From Whalleya microplaca (Eukaryota > Ascomycota > Sordariomycetes > Xylariales > Xylariaceae), in the NCBI GenBank assembly GCA_022497155.1, contig MU385717.1:310001-374000 (forward strand): a DNA stretch of 64,000 nucleotides, in the 5' to 3' direction. Below are positions 54,307 through 64,000 of this stretch, piece after piece. The notes below the pieces were generated by a model. It ran no database searches. It was not told where the DNA came from and saw nothing but the letters and a program-made list of their open reading frames with translations. A program made the position numbers and the translations under genes. The stretch's first letter is position 1. Every line of letters begins with the position of its first letter.

Positions 54307-55882
54307 TCAAGCCTTCTTGGTCTGCAACTTAAAACCTCCTGGGACACCTTTCTGGAAGAAACCTTCTGGATCATATTTCTCGCTTGTCCCCCTAAGCTTG
54401 CGAACACTTTCTTCGCCGTACCCTGCTATAATGTCGTCTGTCTGGTAGGCATAGTTCGGGAAGATGTAACGATGGAGCAATCCATTTTCGGTTGCAAGAT
54501 GCCTTAGCTCTGCTATGAGGTCACCGACTGCTGTAAAGATACGAGTGTCGTCTTCCGGCAGCTCCCAGCCCGGATTGACCAATACTACAAACAGCGGCGC
54601 ATCTGATGGAGAATTGCCATGGCGTTGCCACCCGCTTTTGCTGAGTTCTCTAACATCGCCTTGCTTAAGGGGTGGAATCCAAAGGAGAAAGTAAGTCCTT
54701 GTGCGTCTTGGATTGCAGAAAGCGTGTCTTTCCACTTCCTGTGGAAGGCCTCCATCAAAGACACATCAGGTTTGATGGTGGGCGTAGCCCAATATTGGCT
54801 AATATCAAAGTTAGCCTACGTTTCATCATAGTAACATATGTTGGGATGACGAACCGTTTTCCATCACTAGAGAAGTTGGACAGCTCATTAGCGAAGCCGA
54901 GGTATGTCGAGGTCCGCATAATGCCCATTCCCTTGACCTGATCCTTCAAGGTCGCGAAGCGTTGTAGCGAAGGAGGGTTCTCCTTGCCTTCTGTGTGGTA
55001 TATAACACATGACACGGCTTAATAACCGAAGCCATATCCGATACTAAACATAGCGTGGGCATTAAAATCTACCTCGTTATGGACGAAGTCGTAGGCGTTA
55101 CGGAGGAGCTGTAAGAATGTATCAAACATATTGCCGGACATATAGAATATAACACCGCCCCAGATATCTGCAGATTTGAAAGTCTTCATTTTCAGGGACG
55201 TAACAATACCAAAGTTATTCAGACCACCCTTAAGAGCAATCCAGAGGTCAGCATTTTCTTCTGCGTTAGCGTAAATCAGTTTGCCAGATGCAAGAACCAC
55301 ATCGAACTCAACCACCGAGTCGCAAGCAAATCCGAACCTCGACGAAAACATAGACAATCCCCCCCTATTACCATTTTAGCAAGGTAACACATCCCATATA
55401 AGTGCTGACTTCAACGTACCTCCTAAAATAAACCCACCAATGCCAACACGTCCAGTACGTGCACCAGCTGTTGTTAATCCATACTTTTCCAGCTCAGCAT
55501 ACACTGCTGCTCATGTCTCGCCGACCCCTATCTCTACAACTGATTTGTCTTCGTTCAGCTTAATGCCCTTGAGACCCCTCAAGTCAATCGTGACACCGTC
55601 CTGAATATTCGCACTACCTGGGACAGGAGTACCACCAGCGCCTCGAACGGCAACTTGGCAGTCTCCCGAAAGCACGTGGGAATAGAGGTTTTGAACTAAG
55701 CTTTGTACTTGTCTGACATTACTCGGTTTGACAATGTAAGTTGGCTTGACCTCGTTCTCGAATGCGCTCAAGTATGAATCATTTTCTTTCTCATATTCTT
55801 GGCTACCACGTTGCAAGACTTTCGAGCCCTCGAGGACGCTATTTGAGACATGGAGGATCTGAGGGTTATCGAAGTTTGACAT
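54307..55882 (-). pseudogene. Broken FAD-linked oxidoreductase (PCMH/BBE type)
   Basis: The remains match secreted or cytosolic FAD-dependent oxidoreductases such as 6-hydroxy-D-nicotine-oxidase and berberine-bridge types. The order is preserved: KPTYIVKPSNVRQVQSLVQN (FAD domain), VAVRGAGGTPVPGSANIQDG, TIDLRGLKGI, GRVGIGGFILGG, then after an apparent intron GLSMFSSRFGFACDSVVEFD, DLWIALKGGLNNFGIVTSL, and the C-terminal NYAYQ with YDPEGFFQKGVPGGFKL. Visible breaks are an in-frame TGA at 55511-55513 where relatives have a codon just before AAVYAELEKYG, a TAA at 55019-55021 before AVSCVIYHTEG, a loss of frame near 54830, and a one-base-type shift at about 54610-54620 between GGNAM and NSPSDAP. 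The stops could be partly spliced out, but not all of them. The sequence is otherwise well conserved, so inactivation looks recent. Confidence 0.75.
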
Positions 55883-58225
55883 GATATTTAAGAAACGGCG
55901 GCACGCACAACGGCCTTTATTCCAACAATAATACGGATGATATTGGGCGGAGAATACAACAAACCATCAAGAGATTCTATATATGTGTACATATTAGCAA
56001 GAAATATAGAGCTAGCGAACTGTATAGGTATTCGAAGTGTTTGAGGTGTAAGGGAGAGGATACCTCCCAAAGGTTCCACATCCTTACACTAACACACCGT
56101 TTCGCTAACACACGCTCAGTTATAGCACCGAATACAATTGGATTGGATAATTGGCCCTAGGGGAGAGTTACAATACGTGGAAGTTGGCACAGCCTCAAAG
56201 CAGCTTGATGTATTAACATTGAACCCCATCTGTGTTTATAGTCAGCCTCACTAAAAGAAGGTTGGTCTGCGGCAAAGATTCATGCACTGCCTCTCCAGCT
56301 CAAGTGCCTACCGCGCAAAGTAAAGTCGGTGGATTTCTGGAGGCGAGCTCCAGAACTATGGGCTATCCCTTCTGTTCGAGTAACTGCTAGAATGGGCCTG
56401 TAATGACACTATATAAGGACAGCGTATGTTAGGTGATAACTGATATTACAACAAAATAACAAAGTAAGGAGCTAACTGCAGCAACAGCTCTGACCTGAGG
56501 AAACCCCCTCTGTCAGGATATGTGATCCATTGATGTATTGTGTTGTTGTAGTTGGTAGACTCTAAGCTAGTACTAACAGCGGGTACGATACGAATCCATG
56601 GTGTGCAGGGATCACGTGACACCCTCAGCTTATCGTCTTATCTAACGTAAGTCACCTAATTAGGGTTACGTGTAAAGAGTTTAAAGAGGTGCTATAAAAA
56701 CTAGTCACAGTTATAGCAAGTTTCAAGCAACTTGATAAAGTTCTTGCTATACTTTCGGCTAGGCTACTATAGCTAGAAGCAAAGCTCTATATTTATAGTA
56801 AGATAAAGAAACTTGCGCCACACTGTTACATCTACTGCTTAAAGCGGCAGGGCGGTGAGCTGGTTATACCCCGCTATTCTGCCATATGGCGAGTGTCAGC
56901 CAAGCTGATATACATGAAGAAGCCAATATATGGTTGTGAATGAGGTTGTATTAAGATCCAGATCCTCTCTCAGAATAAAATGACCCAGGGCCTATGATCT
57001 CTAGTAAGTTATACCTTGCAGTCAGGAATAATGTGATATTCTACTTAGTTCTTGATCTCTTCCAATGTAAAATCGAAGATATAGTACTACTCCCTAATGA
57101 AACATCGCTGGTTGGTTCTGACCTGAAATGCATAAACCAGCGGGAATGTATTACTAAGTCTTAATTACCATTGAAGCACTCTAGTATCCCAGAGTTACAT
57201 ACGTGCATTTTACAGTCAAATATATACGTAGGCAAATACACTACATCCTCAAGGACACAAGATGAAGACAAGAACTTCACTTAGACACCATCATTCTAAT
57301 TTGGAATCGGAGACAACGTGGTAATCAAATATAGTATACGAATACCTGCTTCTACTTGATATTACCTTTGACCTGACGAGCCTCTACTAATTAATGCAAG
57401 AATACCAAACACATTGACAGAGAAGCATCACTACAAGTCGCAATGAGAATAGGCCCATGCAGGAAGAGATTCACAACTACAAAAGCCCATGGGTTTTGGT
57501 GAAATTTGCTTTACTTTCAGGGGTTGGCTAACAGCCGGTATAGTAGTTATGGATCGACAATCGACAAATAAAGTAACAGACAAGCATCTATGGCAGAACC
57601 CCAGTATATAGCCTTGGCCTTTTTTTGTTGTTGTCAATCTGTCAAAGCACCAAACCACGGCAAAGCCATTTCCTCATTTTTATTGGTGAAAATCTTGATG
57701 AGGATGAGGATGAGGCATGGTCCAATTGTAGTAGGTTAGTTAGTTCTACCTGCAGTTGCTGTCCTGTCCTGTCGAGTTTTATCTTTGCACAAGGGGGGGA
57801 GTCGATTCCAGGGAGTGTGCTGTGCTGATCAAAGGAGGAAATAGTGCAATGTCTCTTCTCAGAAACCACAAGGAAAAATCAACATGTAATGAAAATGACC
57901 ACATGACTATCAACGAGCCCTTTTTGCCCTGTACACAACAAAGGTACTTGAAATACAGTAATAGCTGCGGAGATGTTTATGGCATTGTCAGGTAGAAGGC
58001 CATACTATAACGTAGCCTTTACTGACACGAGTTCTCGAGGGAAAAGCGACAAGAGAAAACCTGCCTGCATTTTCCAGCCCTGCGGCAAAAACCAACTCCC
58101 AGTACCGTCCCTCCAAACCGATGCGACAAATCCTTAGCCAGGTGGGTGTTGATGGAACCCTGGCCCTTTAGAAAGTCCACGGAGCATGCAAATTCAGCTG
58201 AGACAAGGTATCAACGAAAAGCCAT
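55883..58225. other. Intergenic, AT-rich
   Basis: This 2.3-kb stretch has stops in all frames and no recognised gene. A 63-codon hydrophobic frame on the minus strand (55888-56079) lies just upstream of the broken oxidoreductase and has no known match. The right end is the 3' flank of the 14-3-3 gene. Confidence 0.55.
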
Positions 58226-59462
58226 TTAGGACTCGGCGGCAGGGGCAGGGGCGGCTTCCTCCTTAGGCTTCTCGGCTTCCTCGGCTGACTTCTCCTCCTT
58301 GGCAGCCTCTTGAGTGGCACCTCCCTCGCCTTCGGCACTCTCTGAAGAAGTCCATAGAGTCAGGTTGTCACGGAGTAGCTGCATGATGAGCGTGCTGTCA
58401 CGGTACGACTCCTCGGACAATGAGTCGAGCTCAGCAATGGCATCATCAAAGGCCTGCTTGGCAAGGTGGCAAGCCCGGTCGGGTGAGTTGAGAATCTCGT
58501 AGTAGAAGACGGAGAAGTTGAGGGCAAGACCAAGGCGGATGGGATGTGTCGGGGTGAGCTCGGTCTGAGCGACATCGGTAGCGCTCTGTGGGGAGTAGCG
58601 AGTTAGTCTTAAATCATATGCAATTCGCCCTTCGCAGAACTTACCTTGTACGCCTCGTGGGCAGCCGTAGCAGCGAGCTTGCGCTTCTCGCCAGAGGCAA
58701 ACTCGGCGAGGTAGCGGTGGTAGTCACCCTTCCTGTTGGGGGGAGAGGCAAGTTAGAATTTACCAATTAAGATTAGGGTAGTGTGCATCGCAAGGACCAG
58801 GTATCTTACATCTTGTGGTAGAAAACTTTAGACTCGCCAGAGGCGGCATTGGGGATGAGGCTCTGGTCTAGGACATCCAAAACATCTTGGCAGACCTTCT
58901 CGAGCTCGGTTTCGATCTTGTTGCGGTAGTCACGGATGGTGGAGACATGCTTATCGGAACCCTTGGACTCTTCCTTCTGCTCGATCGACGAGATGATTCT
59001 CCAGGAGGCACGTCGGGTTCCGACCACGTTCTTGTATGCCACCGACAAGAGGTTGCGCTCATCGACAGTGAGCTCTCCACCAAGCTTAGCGACCTCCTTC
59101 ATGTAGGTGACCATTTCATCGTAGCGCTCGGCCTGCTCGCAGAGACGAGCCAAGAAAGTCTTGCTGTTGGGGGGAGGAGCGAGTTAGCATATCTGCAGCA
59201 GGAGGGCTAGATCGTGAGCGGATAAGGAGCGGTGGGCATGCGCCGGAATCACGAACCTTTCACGCTGCATGACGAGGCCAAATGTTAGCAAATGATCATG
59301 CAAAGAACAATAGGCGGAAGGCTAAATCAAGGTTATGCGGCGGTGGGTGAGCGCAGCGGAGGCGAACGGCAGCATGGCAGCATGGCAGCATGGCCGAGAC
59401 AAGGCAGACCTCTCTTGAAGGAAAAGGGAGTGGGATTAATGGAAACTTACTTCAGTAGTCAT
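58226..59462 (-). CDS. 14-3-3 protein
   Basis: 14-3-3 dimers bind phosphoserine/threonine motifs of client proteins in cytosol and nucleus. Five exons give 273 aa: 59462-59451 (12 nt, MTTE), 59264-59257 (8 nt), 59163-58810, 58732-58645 and 58585-58226. The micro-exon CGTGAAAG is required to give the canonical [21 protein letters not shown]. Other signatures are the first family pattern in [20 protein letters not shown] and the second in [20 protein letters not shown]. Phosphopeptide-binding Lys/Arg residues are in [11 protein letters not shown] and in DYHRYLAEF. The C-terminus is the usual acidic, variable tail ([15 protein letters not shown]...). Introns are 186, 93, 77 and 59 bp. All phases agree. 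Intron 1 holds three tandem CATGGCAG units (about 59370-59394). The two-codon-short first exons are easily missed by gene finders. Confidence 0.96.
59257..59264 (-). other. 8-nt micro-exon of the 14-3-3 gene
   Basis: On the coding strand, ATGCAG|CGTGAAAG|GTTCGT gives an acceptor, eight coding bases and a donor. Joining MTTE (59462-59451) to these eight bases and to the exon starting at 59163 reads [14 protein letters not shown], the standard N-terminus. Skipping it would shift the frame. Confidence 0.9.
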
Positions 59463-61601
59463 GCTGGGCTATTCTGCTGGACAATTCTGAATGGAAAAGT
59501 GATGAAAGTTAGGGAGAAAAAGAAGGATCGTGACGGAGAGAGGTTGTTTTGTTTGCAGGTATCGCGGGTGGACAAGGAGGACGGGTTTTTGTTTACAGAG
59601 CAATGAAGAAGTACAAGTCGGTTGATGAGTGTTGAAAATGAGGTCTGGGTGCGGGAGGAGAATCCAAGGTGCACTTGGGAGTCTCCAACTTTGATTGAGC
59701 GCTGCACTGGCCGTGAGTGGCCTTGAAGTGGCCTTGGCTTGTGCGGAAACAGTGCTTATTGGAGGTGGTGTAAGTACCTTGGTACCTATGCCTCAACTGG
59801 TTTTACTGGTCGCTGGTCGCTGGTTGCTCGTGCTAATTGATGTTGTTCTGCCCACCTCAGGCGTCTACCACAGGCCATGTTGGGCTCAAACATATGAGAA
59901 ATTCAATCATCCATTGCCCATTGCCCCTCATTGCGGTCTGTCCGTGCCGGCCTCGAGTCGCCTCCTCCTGCCTCCCTCCCTCCCTGCCTCCCAATCTACC
60001 AATTTCAACATGTCACGACAACAAAACAGAACTGACATCATGAAGGGCCCATACAGCCATTCTACTACACAGGCTGCCGGCTAGTTGCTGTTTAGCACAT
60101 GCACCGATAGATAATGTCATTCGTACATACAGATGTATTCTAATTAACTAATTCAACTAACAATGGGTCTTGAAACATACATATACCTCCATCTAGAACT
60201 TGTAGGTATTTCCTTTTTCATTCTCCTATTCTGGGTACTTCCATTTGAACAGTCACTTTTTTCGTTCTCCACTATCATCCGCCTCGATCTTCAACTTTGG
60301 GCTCTCTGGCTCTTCGAAGACTGGCCCTTGTCTAACCCGTCAGCACCTGTCTACTCTACATGGTTTCAAGTTGGGCATTCTTATTAGTCATTTATAGAGG
60401 ACTCGACCTCGAACTGTTAGGAGGCGATGTGGAAAATGCATCGTATTCGATGACTACATAGTAGATATAGGCATCTACCTACACGTACGCATTATTACCT
60501 AGTCCTACCTACGTAGGTAGGTAGCCAAGATATGAGAACCTTGTGCGTTGATTGATTATCCGCACAGTCTATTAGTTTAGGTCAGCAACCTTAGCCAAGA
60601 ACTCAGGTGGCCATTTGCACGTGGGTTCCCAGAGTTCTCGCGTGAATCTCACCGCGGCATAAGAGAGCGTTTCATCCAGAGATTAGAAGGCCAACGACAT
60701 TATGGTATGTATGTACTTGCGTATGGTACCGTATCGTGTCGTATCAGTCAGCAGCATCGAGTCTGGAGGTCATCCCACTTCTTCTGTCCCGTGACATCGA
60801 ATAGCTTCGATTGCGTCCTTGATACGTATTGCAGTGCCTTGTGTACGGCGCCAGAGGACCGTGGTGATTCGTGAAGGCGGAAGGTAAAACCCCACTGCTG
60901 CCATGCAGGGTCTTATCTTGTGTTTAGTCCATCAGTCCATTGTCACCATTTTCCCAAGGCCTACCTGCCTATCGGTACTAGATGAGCTGGCACCTTTTTC
61001 TTCCAGTCACGAGCCCTCCCTTTTCGGCATGAAATCGAGTCTGCAGGTAAACGCAATCGAGACCGAGTAGGGTCTCATCACCACTCAAATCCCTCTCTGC
61101 GTCCTCCAATGCCCACTGTTACACACCTGTAGCACATCGTAGGCACCTGAGACTGCAAGAGATCGGGGTTTCTAATAGTCCGATCCACTGCTTCGGGTTC
61201 CTGCTATCCCGGTCCTGTGGTTCCATATTGCCTAAGTGCAAGATTTGAGTCTATATATTCAGTTTCACCATCGTCTAATAGTGTAGGCAGTTCTAGAATA
61301 CTGGGGGGAACATGTAGACTGTCTCGAACTAGGAGTTGGTAATGCAACGCTTTCTACTATTTCAAGGACACATCAGCACCAACTAAACCTTGCTAATGTA
61401 TACCAGTGTTCTATCTTACTTGGGAGTAATTACTCGTCGTCACTAGTTTACATGATATATTAAATACTAACTACTACGTTACTTTTCGGTAGATGTCTGT
61501 ATCTGAATCACCTAGTTTCCGCGACGAGAAATGATCAAATATCGATCCCCTTTTCATTCCCACATGCGATTACTCATTATGTGGGTATCAACACCGTACA
61601 T
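59463..61601. other. Intergenic region
   Basis: This holds the 14-3-3 promoter and 5' leader (pyrimidine-rich on the coding strand) and the 3' flank of the class-3 lipase. An 18-bp perfect palindrome lies at 60504-60521. A 74-codon hydrophobic frame at 60163-60387 (+) is open and starts with ATG but has no recognised family. No gene is called. Confidence 0.5.
60504..60521. repeat. 18-bp perfect palindrome of the TAGGTA type
   Basis: CCTACCTAC is followed by its reverse complement GTAGGTAGG. Similar shorter palindromes recur through the intergenic DNA of this window. Confidence 0.85.
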
Positions 61602-62849
61602 TCATAGCTCATCACTCGAGGCGAAATTAGGATATCTGTCCCTATCCCAGTCAATGGGATCACCACCTGGCACGCACAAACCCAGCCTCCAGAAGTAGTC
61701 TCGATGTGCGAAGAACAACTCCCACAACTTGAATCGAGTAGGAAAATCCCAAAGCCCCTTAGTCCACGCCGCCGAATCTGCGTCCGTACTCTTTTCGGTG
61801 AAACGTTGCGCAACTCTCTTCAAGTACTCTCCTGGCGAGCCAGCAACGCACCTTGGATCGCAGTCTCCGACGCATGGGAATATGTCCGACGGCTCGGGAG
61901 GTAAGTCGGGTTCAGAGATAAAGATCTCGCCGGCGTGAGACTTGTAACCCCATTCCGAAAGTGGGAGCAATGGTACTGGGTCGTCCACATGGGTCACGCG
62001 TCGGTAAGTCCATTCCTCGCTATGTGTCGCACTCATGCCGAGCTCGAAGACGGCATTGAGGTACTTGACGAACCCGTCATTTCCGACTCTGGGCTCCCCA
62101 AACGTCGTCACAATAAGATTATCCCAGCCGGAAACGACCTTGAGCTCCAGAGCCGCAAGAGCCGCAACGGCACCGCCTAGGCTGTGGCCGATGAGGTAAA
62201 TAGGATAGTCAGGATACGCCTCGTGCAACGGCTTGAGCGCCGACAGCACAACCTCTCTGGCTGTCTGCCACGAAGCTAAGAACCCCATGTGCACCGTGCA
62301 ATTGTGACATTTGTGCTCTGGTTCCTTAGGTGATTCGGGCCCACCGTCATCCGGCGCAGGATAGGGGACGTATTCCTGAGGCACTGTGCTTAAATCAATA
62401 ATGGTATTCGTAATGCTGTAGGTACCTCGAAATGCCACGATAATCGCCCTCTGACTAGTCTCCCCGTCCCGGCTTTGACCATCCTCGCCTGCATCCGCAC
62501 TTGATTGAGAGGGTGGCGGTTCGGTCCCGTGGTCTACGGCAATGTAGCCGCAGCTGTCGCTCATCAGGGCTCCAGTGTTCCACGTGGTGACGAGATCTAG
62601 CGTTGGGAAGTCCTTGCACCGCGACACGCAGGAAAAAGGCCGGCTGATGCCTGTGGTGCCGACGCAGTAAGTTATGTCAACTAAGCGGGAGAGACGCTCG
62701 AGCGACGCAAAGAAATCGACCGAGATGCCATCACGGGTATCATTCTGTCCTTGGAGAGGTTGCTGGTCCGCCAGAGGTGATGCAAATGCGAAGGCGGTGA
62801 ACAGCTGTGATAGTAACAAATACATGTATGCCCGGCTTAGTGGCAACAT
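61602..62849 (-). CDS. Secreted class-3 (fungal) lipase
   Basis: This is a predicted extracellular triacylglycerol lipase of the lipase-3 family. One exon gives 415 aa. A signal peptide occupies about residues 1-24 (YLLLSQLFTAFAFAS). The core has AIIVAFRGTYSI (oxyanion region) and HMGFLASWQTAREVVLSALK. The nucleophile elbow is IYLIGHSLGGAVAAL. The likely catalytic Asp is in THVDDPVPLLP and the His in FFAHRDYFWRLGLC. Paired cysteines (FSCVSRCKDF, HKCHNC, FPCVGDCDPRC) suggest disulfides. Compared with the ~300-residue Rhizomucor-type lipases, it has an insert after GYIAVDHG (Ser/Asp/Glu-rich, about residues 108-132) and a 60-80 residue extension before the His. The in-frame ATG at 62849 begins directly before the hydrophobic signal. 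The substrate could also be a feruloyl ester; this is not decided by sequence. Confidence 0.92.
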   Translation of the reverse strand: MLPLSRAYMYLLLSQLFTAFAFASPLADQQPLQGQNDTRDGISVDFFASLERLSRLVDITYCVGTTGISRPFSCVSRCKDFPTLDLVTTWNTGALMSDSCGYIAVDHGTEPPPSQSSADAGEDGQSRDGETSQRAIIVAFRGTYSITNTIIDLSTVPQEYVPYPAPDDGGPESPKEPEHKCHNCTVHMGFLASWQTAREVVLSALKPLHEAYPDYPIYLIGHSLGGAVAALAALELKVVSGWDNLIVTTFGEPRVGNDGFVKYLNAVFELGMSATHSEEWTYRRVTHVDDPVPLLPLSEWGYKSHAGEIFISEPDLPPEPSDIFPCVGDCDPRCVAGSPGEYLKRVAQRFTEKSTDADSAAWTKGLWDFPTRFKLWELFFAHRDYFWRLGLCVPGGDPIDWDRDRYPNFASSDEL

Positions 62850-63560
62850 GCCGTCATAGGAAGCCGCAAGTGCTTTTGGCCCTGCGATAATGTCAAAAAT
62901 ACCACTTGGAGTAGAAAGTAAAGAAATAAGGCATATTTAACGAATATGCCCAAGGAAGCTGATGAAGGGGGCAATAGGTGATACGTTGATTAAGAGGAAC
63001 AAATATGAAAAGAACAAATATGCAGTGGATGCCGTGCCAGCAGAATTAAGCATCGTGTCAGTGCTTCAGATGCCCCTACTTGTCAAACCTATAAAGATCC
63101 AAGTGTCTTATGTTGGGACGGCAATTTAACGTTTGGAGAATGACGATGTAGACAAGTGCTGCAAGCCAACGAGGAAACGCCGCCAAGCGAGCACTAACAA
63201 CGCGGGGTACGGGGCACAACACGTTCAGTTCCAGGTAGCTTGGTTACTGAATCCGGCGGTCTCCCAAGCGCCACCACGCTCGAAGCATCGGCTCGGGTTA
63301 CTAAGAGAGCTTGGTAAACTAACAAGCTCGCACTAGCTCGGCCGCAGAAATCTTAGATAGACTTCGACGAATTATTGATATTGATTGCTCTGTATCTAAT
63401 TACTCTATGCGTACTCATGCAGTATATACAGTATTACTGATAAAACATAGCATCGCGTTCATCCATCCTTTTCTACCATCATCGTCCCACCAAAAATGAT
63501 GATAGCAAGTAGGCATTTCTCATGAGCATTCCGTCTTCTCTCCATCATCATCTCCGATGT
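62850..63560. other. Intergenic region
   Basis: This is the promoter of the class-3 lipase and the 3' flank of the edge gene. No gene or repeat is recognised. Confidence 0.55.
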
Positions 63561-64000
63561 TTAACGGGAAGATGTCGATGAAGGTGCCGGCTCGAGGCTA
63601 CCAAAGTCACCAGTGATGGTTGCTTGCTTGGCGACACAGGTTGATCCAGTATCGGAATCCGTGCAGTCGAGCTCGGGACTAATGAGTCCAGCAGCTTCAA
63701 ACTGGGGCACACTATATTTGTTGTCAGCCATCATCACAGTAGCTAGGTTTTCTGTGAACATATGGTTTCTAGACTCACTTTCCAGGACACGCCGTCTCGA
63801 CCAACGTCAAACCGGCCATTCCGGTTGTCTGATAGATAAAGGCAACAAGTGGGTTATCGCAAGGATATCTGTTGGTACCATTGATGCTGGGCTTGGAGGT
63901 TGAGTTACTGCCGCATGCAGTGTCGATGCCAGTCTCGCCGTCGGTGAAGTGGAACGACGTGGTATTCTTGGAGCCGTCGGCCTTATCGGCGTATGTGGTG
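63561..64000 (-). CDS. C-terminal part of a secreted-type Cys-containing protein (truncated by window edge)
   Basis: Only the 3' part is inside the window. Two exons are seen: from the edge to 63779, and 63711-63561. The 67-bp intron joins ETACPG to NVPQFEAAGLIS in phase. The visible ~122 residues have NTT, NST and NGT sequons, several cysteines (DTACGSN, RYPCDNP, ETACPG, LDCTDSDTGSTC) and a Ser/Pro end SSTSSR. This composition suggests an extracellular glycoprotein. I do not recognise the family with confidence. The start, signal peptide and rest of the protein lie beyond 64000. Confidence 0.65.

Noticed and set aside
55888..56079. 63-codon hydrophobic minus frame upstream of the broken oxidoreductase
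   Set aside because: Too short and AT-driven; not in frame with, or required by, the oxidoreductase.

Overview
The window is nuclear DNA of a filamentous ascomycete (Pezizomycotina, probably a Sordariomycete). The signs are short introns (about 46-190 bp, one of 366 bp) with GTRNGT donors and CAG/TAG acceptors, full-length fungal housekeeping proteins, secreted plant- and cell-wall-acting hydrolases, and gene-poor intergenic DNA full of TAGGTA/ACCTA-type palindromes. Order or family cannot be fixed from the sequence alone.

Layout. (1) 0.1-3.8 kb: a Golgi alpha-1,6-mannosyltransferase subunit (MNN10/MNN11 family) and a MYND-finger protein with an MGC N-terminus, both on +. (2) 4.6-15.1 kb: a secreted GH3 beta-glucosidase (-) and a secreted GH16 glucanase (+), divergent across 3.1 kb, then a Ser/Thr-rich GPI-anchor-type protein. 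(3) 15.1-23.4 kb: an 8.3-kb stretch in which I can support no intact gene. (4) 23.4-38.7 kb: gene-dense block with an SH3BGR-like protein, PEX6, a steryl-ester-hydrolase-type lipase, a 4-coumarate:CoA-ligase-like enzyme ending in PKL, the F1-ATPase assembly factor ATP11, and a small spliced protein with DnaJ-type CxxCxGxG motifs. (5) 40.1-53.2 kb: cytochrome c peroxidase, PRP39, an unrecognised protein with CxC/CxxC motifs, and a synaptojanin-type phosphoinositide phosphatase, all on -. (6) 54.3-64 kb: a broken FAD-linked oxidoreductase, a 14-3-3 gene with an 8-nt micro-exon, a secreted class-3 lipase, and the 3' part of a further gene cut by the window edge.

The genes do not form one pathway. 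Loose themes are secreted polysaccharide and lipid hydrolysis (GH3, GH16, class-3 lipase), organelle function (PEX6 and a possibly peroxisomal acyl-CoA-ligase-like enzyme; ATP11 and cytochrome c peroxidase in mitochondria) and core eukaryotic functions (PRP39, 14-3-3, phosphoinositide turnover). The least ordinary items are the small DnaJ-zinc-motif protein at 38.1-38.7 kb, the 14-3-3 micro-exon, and the recently broken oxidoreductase. No CRISPR array, intact transposon, rRNA or convincing tRNA was found. All exon-intron models were assembled by eye from reading frame, splice consensus and protein continuity.
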